Below are positions 56,858 to 64,000 of a DNA stretch of 64,000 bases, in pieces (the stretch's first letter is position 1; every line of letters begins with the position of its first letter). Below the pieces are notes generated by a model. The model made no database searches. It was not told the origin of the DNA and saw only the letters and a program-made list of their open reading frames with translations. The stretch is from Silene latifolia. Its lineage: Eukaryota; Streptophyta; Magnoliopsida; Caryophyllales; Caryophyllaceae. The translations under genes were made by a program, and so were the position numbers. Where the stretch lies: assembly GCF_048544455.1 (NCBI RefSeq), contig NC_133537.1, positions 151,196,058 to 151,260,057 on the forward strand. Direction: 5' to 3'.

Positions 56858-59678
56858 TGTGACACCCTCATTTTTAGCGTTAAATAAACACGTAAATTCT
56901 ACAGAAAAACTGACAGGATATGTTTGTAATTGGAACAACTAGATAAAATCTGTAATTTTAAAAACTTTTCTAAACCATTCACAAACATTTCCAAACGAAG
57001 AGTGCCAAAACCTGCAAATACTAACAAACTAATTTACATAACATTGCTAAAGCCGCGAGAATAAAGTGATACAAACCAAAGTAAAAGAGGGAGACATATG
57101 TCCCTCCAAAATATAAACACAACCATATGTTTAAAGGTTTACTACAAAATATAACCAAACTAGGTCCAAGGTTCTTTTGCTCGCTAGCTCGTCCATGTAC
57201 CCCATCTAAACATCATCAACCTGTCAATCGCATTTTATACAAACACGAAAGCCACAATTCAGTGGGGAGTAACTTCGAGTCCTCCCAGCCACGAAATGTC
57301 ATATTTAATGTAACGTGTAAACAACATCATAAATAATTTAATTATCGAGTATTCTAACATATGAACACTATACTGACCAATTTAAGCTATCATGTGAAAC
57401 ATATAACAAACGGTAATCCAAACTTTATCAATTGTAACCGGCTTGCATCTCACCTATTACAATTCATAAAATCGCCATACAAGAAAGGACAATATATCAA
57501 AGACAGGCATAAGTTCTTAGCACGGTCAATAGTCACTCTGTAACTCGAGTCTATACCACGAGGTAGGGAAGGTAATCGAACCGGTATCCTGGCTCAGAGG
57601 TTCTATCAAAACATAGCCAAGACACAACACAACCCTAGTCCTAAATCTGCGCAGACCTAGACATGCGGATACACACCACCGCACCCAAGACCCACAATTT
57701 TATAAAACCATGTGAGTACCCTAAGGAGTCCACCAAAGGGTTGGCTAGTACTTAAGCTGACCACTTACTCTCAAAATAAGTAACGAGGTCATGCCCCAAC
57801 TTGGATATAAACCCACCAAGTCAGGAACACAAAGGCTATTAAGCAGTGAACATACACTCGTCAAAGACTATAAAGACCTATCTATGACAAACACAAAATA
57901 CCACACATATAAGCAGCTGGCCAACAACGCAATCCTCAATATTAGTGGTACTCATAACCATTATATATTCCATTACCCAAATTATAAGAATGAGAAACCA
58001 ACCTGCAAGAAGTATTCAATACCAGTTCCATTTCGAGCAATATTAACAATATTAGAGGTTTCAGGGAATCTAGAGCCGTTTTTACAATATAAGAAACCAT
58101 TCAAATCAACCAACAACACATGTGAAATAAAAAACATAATAAATGGCCTAAAACAAGAATAAGGCCAATTATCCAATTCACACAATAATTTCATCCAACC
58201 GAATTTTTACCGCAACCCTTGCCCCGCGATAGTACGGGTTCAATCGGTGACCAATCACACAATTGATCGACATCGATTCATCAAAGGGACTAAGGGCTCG
58301 GTTTTGCATAATCATCCAAACATTGCAATTATCGCTATAAAATTCATTTCAAGCCTATTCATTACAATTTCATATCATAACCTATCCTAACATGTGCAAA
58401 CTACCAATATAAGCATGACTTTACCATCAACATTATATTTACTACTAACATTATTCATTTCAAAAGATTACCCATATGTTACTTATACTAAATATAACAT
58501 TAATAAACCCGAAACGACGAACAACGCATGAAAAATCGCGAAAACAAGAAACGGGCCGACCCGGGCCAACCCAGGGCTGCCGTGGGCCTGCACGGGCCTG
58601 CCGGGCCAACTGGGCCGCCACCCCAAATCCTCCGTTTCTCCGTTTTTGTTCATTTTAACACCGTTTTAAGCATCAATTAATCATTCCCATTTCATTTCCA
58701 TACTAATATGTGAACTCATACTTACAAAAGACATGAATTCAACCCATATTTTCATGTGAAATAAACCACTCAAATAACATTCACAAAATCATACAAGAAA
58801 ACAAAGAATGTGACATTTATTCGTCGAGTAACTCGAAATATGTTACCTTTAGCTAAGAATGAGCAATTAGCACCTTGAACACCAAACCCTAATATGCAAG
58901 CTAGCCACTATCTTCAACTATGTACGAGTCTCCAAACTCGTCTTCTAAATCCTCACCTAAATAAACAATAAAAACACAATTATAAACACTATAATCAAAA
59001 CCCTAAAAATGGTGGATAAAATAAGTTTAGGGATATTGAATTTAAAACATACTAGGATGTTGGAAATGAAGAGAGGATTCCAAATATGTAATCCTTATGA
59101 AATTTGGAGTAGAAATGAGTAAATTATGATGAAAATTAGCTTAGAAAGCTTAGGTTTAGGTATGAAAATGGTGTTTTAGGTTTAGAATACTTTAGAATGT
59201 TCAAGGAGAATGAAGTTGGAAAAGAAAAATCAAAAGGGAAGGAGGGGGAGGAGGTGTGCCGCCCAAAGGAGGAGAGGAGACGGGTATTTGGCGGAATTTC
59301 ATTAGTCGGTTTTGGCTCGTTTCGACGATAATTAGAACCGTTCGTCAAATGCAAATTCCGACAATGCCAAAGTTCTTAAACACGAGCTTACAAGAAGATT
59401 GAGTACTCATATGACCCATTTCCAAAATCGTTTGCCCAATTTTTACAAGAATTGCCATTTTCCCCGATATGCCCTTATTTCGAAATAAAAGGTTTTTACA
59501 TGGTTTAAACTATTTTTAAACATTTCGAAACTATCAAAATAAATACTTTACTTCAAAATTTAATAGAATTATATTACATTGAATTATTATTACTTCAAAT
59601 ACATTAATATTAAATTCAACTTGATTAATAGATTACTTCCGCAATATAATAACGGATTAAAATTACTGTGGTGTTACA
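56858..59678 (-). repeat. Tekay 3' LTR (2821 bp)
   Basis: The minus strand begins TGTAACACCACAG and ends GAGGGTGTCACA. Homologous to the solo LTR at 18952-22507 but without its 61-bp minisatellite. It contains a G+C-rich patch at 58545-58625. Small open frames in it are not credible genes. Confidence 0.92.
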
Positions 59679-59693
59679 ATCACCCCTCCTTTT
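59679..59693 (-). other. Tekay polypurine tract
   Basis: The minus strand reads AAAAGGAGGGGTGAT directly before the LTR start. Confidence 0.85.
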
Positions 59694-60053
59694 AAAAAGT
59701 TTCGTCCTCGAAACTTAGAAGGAGAAATTATAGTAAACAACATCTTAATAATATAATCATAAGAAAAATATAGGTATCTTTTCAATGAAACGGTGATACT
59801 CTTGTTGATCAGACAAGAACATCCACATTTCATATCAAAATATAAAAATATTTCTACACCAATAAATGAGAAAACCCATTATTGGGACGTCTCCAATAAC
59901 GAGATTTAACACTCATTAATGTTAAAACCATTAAAAATCAAAAAAGCATTTTCAAAATTTTAGTTTAAAGTTCCATAATAAGAATAATATCTTTACTAAT
60001 TATGATTAAATACGGCTTAGTAACGCCGAAAAAGAGTAAGAAAAAGGAATACC
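59694..60053 (-). other. Tekay 3' noncoding region
   Basis: Between the chromodomain stop and the PPT. It carries the short inverted repeat TTTCGAGGACGAAA (complement of about 59700-59715) and the sequence homologous to 1-265. Confidence 0.8.
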
Positions 60054-60506
60054 TTACGAGAATAATTCAGGATATTTAGCTAACATAGAAGCTTCAGTCT
60101 CCCAAGTCTCTTCTTCGACATTTCCACAACGCCAAAGAACACGGACTAGAGGTACAACTTTGCTCCTAAGTTGCTTGTTGGCTTTTTCGAGAATTCGGAT
60201 TGGCCTTTCTTCAACCGCCAAGTTAGGCTCCAATTCAGGAATCTCTTCTTGGATGATATGGCTAGGGTCACTAATGTACTTCCTCAACTGAGAAACATGG
60301 AAGACATTGTGAACCTTGCTCAGATTTGAGGGCAATTCTAAACGGTAAGCAGCTGGACCAATCTTTTCAATCACCCGGAAAGGTCCAATATATTTAGGGC
60401 TCAGCTTCCCTTTTACGCCAAACCGTTTCACCCCTTTCATAGGTGACACTTTAAGGAATACTTGATCATCAACCTCAAAAGAAAGTGGTCGATTTACGGA
60501 CATCAA
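60054..60506 (-). pseudogene. pol: Tekay integrase C-terminus with chromodomain
   Basis: 150 codons. Residues 1-35 are the basic approach (VDDQVFLKVSPMKG), about 40-75 the GPY/F module (YIGPFRVIEKIGPAAYRLELP region, then KVHNVFHVSQLRKY), and 114-150 a chromodomain (VPLVRVLWRCGNVEEETWE, then ASMLAKYPELF). In chromoviruses this domain tethers integrase to modified histones and biases insertion to heterochromatin. This is the best preserved part of the element. It is separated from the catalytic core by frameshifts near 60490 and 60740. Confidence 0.92.
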
Positions 60507-61345
60507 GATATGATTTTTTACGGTCCTGAACTTTCATCCGCTCCCGAATGATTTTAACTTGTTCAATGGACTCGGTCACCAAATCAGGTCCTAACATTGG
60601 AACATTTTGGGTTTGATCCCACAGATCGAGTACGGCATTTTCTACCGTACGTAGCTTCATATGGTGCCATTTTAATGGAGGCTTGATAGTTGTTGTTGTA
60701 AGAGAACTCAACCAGAGGTAAACATTTCTCCTGTGAAGTTTGGAAATCTAAGGCACAGCACGAAGAAGGTCCTCTAAAGTTTGAATTGTTCTCTCGGTTT
60801 GACCATCAGTGGCGGCGTGAAAAGCAATGCTCATCAATAGTTTACTACCCAAGGCCTCCTGTAATGCAGTCCTAAACGAGAACAATATCGAGGGTCCCGA
60901 TCTCGAAACTATATATTTAGGAACCCCATGATAGCGCACTACCTCATCCACATAGACACGAGCTAGAACTTCTAATCTCCAGGTCTCTTTGATGGGAATA
61001 AACCGAGCACACTTAGTCAATCGGTCCACAACCACCCAAACAAAGCATTCTTCCCAAAGTGGAAGTCCTGGGTAAAGCCATCACAAAATCCATGGAAATA
61101 GACTCCCATTTCCAAAGATGAACATCCAAGGGTTGAAGCAAACCCCCGGGCTTTTGATGCTCTATCTTTACTTTGGGCAGGGTGAGGCATTTACTCGACA
61201 TACTCCATAACTTCAATCTTCATCCTAGGCCACCAGAATTGTAATCTCAAATCTTTGTACATTTTGGTACCTCTCGGATGAACGGAGTAAGGAGAGAGGT
61301 GTGCTTCATCAAGAATTCTTTTTCTCAAATTAGCTGCCTCCGGAA
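60475..61345 (-). pseudogene. pol: Tekay integrase zinc finger and catalytic core
   Basis: Pieces in several frames. 61013-61216 has the zinc finger end ([18 protein letters not shown]) and the first core Asp in [11 protein letters not shown]. 60748-61035 has [15 protein letters not shown] and FHAATDGQTERTIQTLEDLL, with the Glu in QTERT. The middle catalytic Asp, normally in a VSDRDP-like motif, is missing (IVSRSGPS). 60475-60711 covers the end of the core up to the GPY/F region. At least three frame changes. Confidence 0.88.
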
Positions 61346-62178
61346 CATAGATTCTACCATGATAACGAAGATACCCATCATCATCAATCTTACAATCCTT
61401 AGCTTGCCCAAGTTGAATTTTAGCTTGAATGGATTTGAAAGTAGGATCATCGGGAAGGCAAGCACGGATCTCACGGTGAGAAGTCGGTTGGCCGACATGG
61501 CATTAAGATGATTAGAGCCCCCTTTTACAAGGCTTATTCCCAATTTTTGAAGTTCTAAAGCAAGTTCAGGAGGTAATTCCCGAAAAGAATTCAAAGAATG
61601 ACAGATTTTCTCGCTAAGAGCATCACCACCACATTAGCTTTTCCTTCGTGATAAATTAGGTCGGCATCATAATCATTCACCAATTCCAACCATCTTCTTT
61701 GCCTCATGTTCAGATCTTTTTGGGTAAAGAGGTATTTCAGGCTTTTGTGGTCGGTGTAGATTTTGCAATGGACTCCAATGAGGTAGTGTCTCCAAATCTT
61801 CAAAGCATGCACCACCGCAGCTAATTCAAGATCATGAGTCGGGTAGTTAACTTCATGAACTCTAAGCTGTCGAGAGGCATAAGCAATGACTTTCCTCTTT
61901 TGCATCAAGACACAACCTAAACCATGCTTAGAAGCATCACAGTAAACATCAAAGTCCACTCCTTCTTCAGGTAAGGTCAACACCGGAGCGGTAGTCAACC
62001 TCTCTTTCAATTCCTGAAAGGCATTTTCACACTCCTCAGACCACACAAATTTAGACTCTTTCTTTAGCAACTGAGTCATCGGCCTAGCAATCTTTGAAAA
62101 ATCCTTCACAAACCGCCGATAGTAACCCGCCAAGCCAAGGAAACTACGGATTTTTAAAAATTGGTCGGACTTTTCCAA
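61346..62178 (-). pseudogene. pol: Tekay RNase H and connection to integrase
   Basis: 61591-62178 (195 codons): [64 protein letters not shown] and [12 protein letters not shown], ending [11 protein letters not shown]. There a small deletion near 61630 shifts the frame, and the conserved end is readable in another frame into 61594-61325 (FRELPPELALELQKLGI). A further shift near 61490 precedes the integrase zinc finger. Confidence 0.9.
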
Positions 62179-62950
62179 TTAACAACGGCTTCGATTTTGG
62201 CAGGATCTACCGTAACGCCCTCTTTCGAAATGACGTGCCCAAGGAAGGTCACTTTAGGTAACCAGAATTCACATTTAGAGAATTTAGCATACCATTTTTC
62301 ACGGCGCAGAATCTCCAAAATAGCACGAAGGTGTTTGTCATGTTCTTCTTCAGATTTAGAATAGATCAGGATGTCGTCAATGAACACTACAACACATTTG
62401 TCAAGGTGTTCTCTGAAAGTACGGTTCATCTGATCCATGAATACTGCTGGAGCATTAGTCAATCCGAATGGCATCACCGTAAACTCGAAATGACCATATC
62501 TCGATCAAGGCGGTTTTAGGAATGTCACTTCTCTGACTGGAATGATGATAGCCCGAACGAAGGTCAATTTTAGAAAAAGTGGAAGCACCTCGGAGTTGGT
62601 CGAAAAGATCATCAATTCTAGGAAGAGGATATTTATTCTTGATAGTAACCCGGTTAAGTTCATGATAATCTATGCATAACCGCATAGATCCATCCTTCTT
62701 CCTTACAAAGAGAACAGGAGCACCCCAAGGTGAAGAGCTAGGTCGAATAAAACCTTTGGCAATCAAATCATCCAGCTGAGCCTTCGGCTCCTTCATTTCA
62801 GACGGTGCCAGTCTATAAGGAGCTTTAGCAATAGGGCCGGTACCAGGAATAAGATCAATAGTAAATTCAACTTCCCTTTCAGGAGAAATTCCCGGTAGCT
62901 CATCAGGAAAAACATCGGGAAATTCACATACCACCGGAACGTTCTCTTTA
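62154..62950 (-). pseudogene. pol: Tekay reverse transcriptase
   Basis: The N-terminal half is in the 513-codon frame that ends at 62455: [50 protein letters not shown] and [12 protein letters not shown] single-base-type shift near 62510 moves to 62154-62477 with [15 protein letters not shown], the catalytic [11 protein letters not shown] box and [12 protein letters not shown] second shift near 62160 separates RNase H. Confidence 0.9.
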
Positions 62951-63470
62951 GGAGGCAGAGAGGAAGAATCTGAAGTAGTCACCATACACAAGAAGGCTTG
63001 ATGACCCTTTTTCATCGCATCGACAAACTTCATAGCAGAAATTAATTTAGCACCGGTTTGTCTTTTAACCACTTGATAAGACACACGGTGACCTGAAGGG
63101 CTTGTAAGAATTATTTTCTGGTCCTGACATTCAAATCGAGCATGATAAGTATGTAACCAATCCATGCCCAAAATGACATCAAATTCTTCAAGCGGAAATC
63201 GGAAAAGATTTGCTGGAAATATAGATCCCGCGATAGAAATAGGAACTCTCGGATAGATTTTAGAACAGGAAAAGACATCACCAGAAGGTAAGGATATAGA
63301 TGTGCTTTCTCCATGTGATGATTCAAGTGATAACTTATCGGAGAGTTTCATTGAAATAAAAGATAAAGAGGCACCCGTATCAAATAGTACCAAACAAGAA
63401 ACATCAAAAATAAAAAATGTACCCGTAATGATATCAGGGTGTGCCTCAGCTTCTGCTCGGCTCATGACAA
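62951..63470 (-). pseudogene. pol: Tekay aspartic protease
   Basis: About residues 176-350 of the continuous gag-pol frame. Active site [12 protein letters not shown] (DTG at 206-208) and the C-terminal signature [10 protein letters not shown]. Intact as far as can be seen, but in a pol that is broken downstream. Confidence 0.88.
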
Positions 63471-64000
63471 AAATCCGGCCTTTCGGCCTCTCTGGGGCAG
63501 CAGGAGTAGTAGGAGCCGTCACCTTCTTCTCCGGGCAAACATTGGCCTTGTGGCCCGGTTTGTTGCAAGAAAAGCATATGATAGGATCAACGAAGCATTT
63601 ACCAGGATGTGCTGGTTTCTTGCAGTTATAGCACACTCGGTCTTTAGCACCTTTATTGTTGTTAAAAGCCGAAGATTGACCACCCCGGTTAACTTGCACA
63701 GTAGGATCAAATCTCCTCTTGTTTGGGTAAGAGGGAGAAGAGGTGAACCTGGGTGAAGGAGTATAGGGCCTAGAAGATGGATATAAAGGCCTCTTGCCAA
63801 GACTGGAACTGGTTGCACGAGCTTCATTTTCGATGTCTTTCAGTGCATTCTCAGCCCATAAAGCATCATTGTAAATTGAAACAAAGCTGGTGGAGTCCCG
63901 GCGGACCATGCTTTTGATTTTAGGAGAGAGCTTTTCAAGATAAAAGAAAGCTTTTTCATTGTCATCCTTCACCAATCTAGTAGCATAATGAGCCAACTCG
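63471..64000 (-). pseudogene. gag: Tekay gag, C-terminal part
   Basis: Residues 1-175 of the open frame, whose true start lies beyond the window end. The gag domain end has [15 protein letters not shown] Pro/Ser/Arg-rich stretch follows at residues 65-100. Then come two zinc knuckles: C122-x2-C125-x4-H130-x3-C134 ([13 protein letters not shown], one residue short of the usual spacing) and a canonical [14 protein letters not shown] at 141-154. It is fused in frame to protease and RT, as in other chromoviruses. Confidence 0.88.

Larger units (their letters stand above)
56858..64000 (-). mobile_element. Tekay/Del chromovirus (5' end beyond window)
   Basis: On the minus strand: gag, protease, RT, RNase H, integrase with chromodomain, 3' noncoding, PPT, 3' LTR (59678-56858). 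Integrase lies after RNase H (Ty3/gypsy order), and the C-terminal chromodomain marks a chromovirus. The LTR ends and the 'cgaggacgaaac...ggaggggtgat' block are typical of the Tekay/Del group. Inserted in Copia C RT; left flank GGTTG (56853-56857). At least four frameshifts and a lost integrase catalytic residue make it inactive. Confidence 0.93.

Noticed and set aside
57127-59354. Small open frames in the Tekay LTR, including a Pro/Gly/Arg-rich one at 58476-58658.
   Set aside because: They lie in LTR sequence, are not shared with the solo LTR as frames, and have no motif.

Overview
This window is eukaryotic nuclear DNA from a flowering plant, probably a dicot. The species cannot be named from the sequence. 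I find no host gene, tRNA, rRNA or CRISPR array. Essentially all 64 kb is LTR retrotransposon sequence, stacked by repeated insertion and mostly broken by stops, frameshifts and deletions. Lineage names (Tat, Athila, Tekay/Del, copia) rest on domain order, conserved motifs, primer-binding sites (PBS), polypurine tracts (PPT) and LTR termini read by eye.

Layout. (1) 1-387: fragment of the 3' noncoding end of a Tekay-like element. (2) 388-2837: part of a minus-strand Ty3/Tat element (Tat1, copy 1: gag and 5' LTR). (3) 2838-3417: 3' end of a minus-strand Ty1/copia element (Copia B). (4) 3418-7428: 5' half of a plus-strand Athila-like element (Athila A, copy 1). (5) 7429-12573: Tat1 again, now from RNase H to 5' LTR, plus the same Copia B piece. 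(6) 12574-34811: Athila A with both LTRs, split by a complete minus-strand copia element (Copia A, 14454-26838), which is itself split by a 3.6-kb solo Tekay-like LTR (18952-22507). (7) 34812-38495: the 5' part of Copia B. (8) 38496-47509: a plus-strand second Tat element (Tat2). (9) 47510-51345: the 3' end of a minus-strand second Athila-like element (Athila B). (10) 51346-56857: 5' part of a plus-strand copia (Copia C). (11) 56858-64000: a minus-strand Tekay/Del chromovirus running off the window.

History inferred. Copia B appears to be the oldest layer: its 3' LTR remnant is at 2838, its 5' LTR remnant at 38282-38495. Tat1 sits in its 3' LTR, Athila A in its pol and Tat2 in its 5' LTR. Tat2 was then hit by Athila B, Athila B by Copia C and Copia C by Tekay. 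Separately, a segment holding Tat1 gag-LTR, the Copia B end and the Athila A 5' half is present twice in direct orientation (388-7428 and 9640-28946), offset about 9.25 kb, before Copia A landed in the second copy.

The most unusual signal is in the LTRs. Athila A and Athila B carry unrelated G+C-rich words (GATCCGAGC; GTCGATCGACA-like) repeated at about 21-22 bp in U3 just upstream of the TATA box, and the Tat2 LTR carries 30-bp units of a third word. The Athila A word recurs in its own internal 3' noncoding region.
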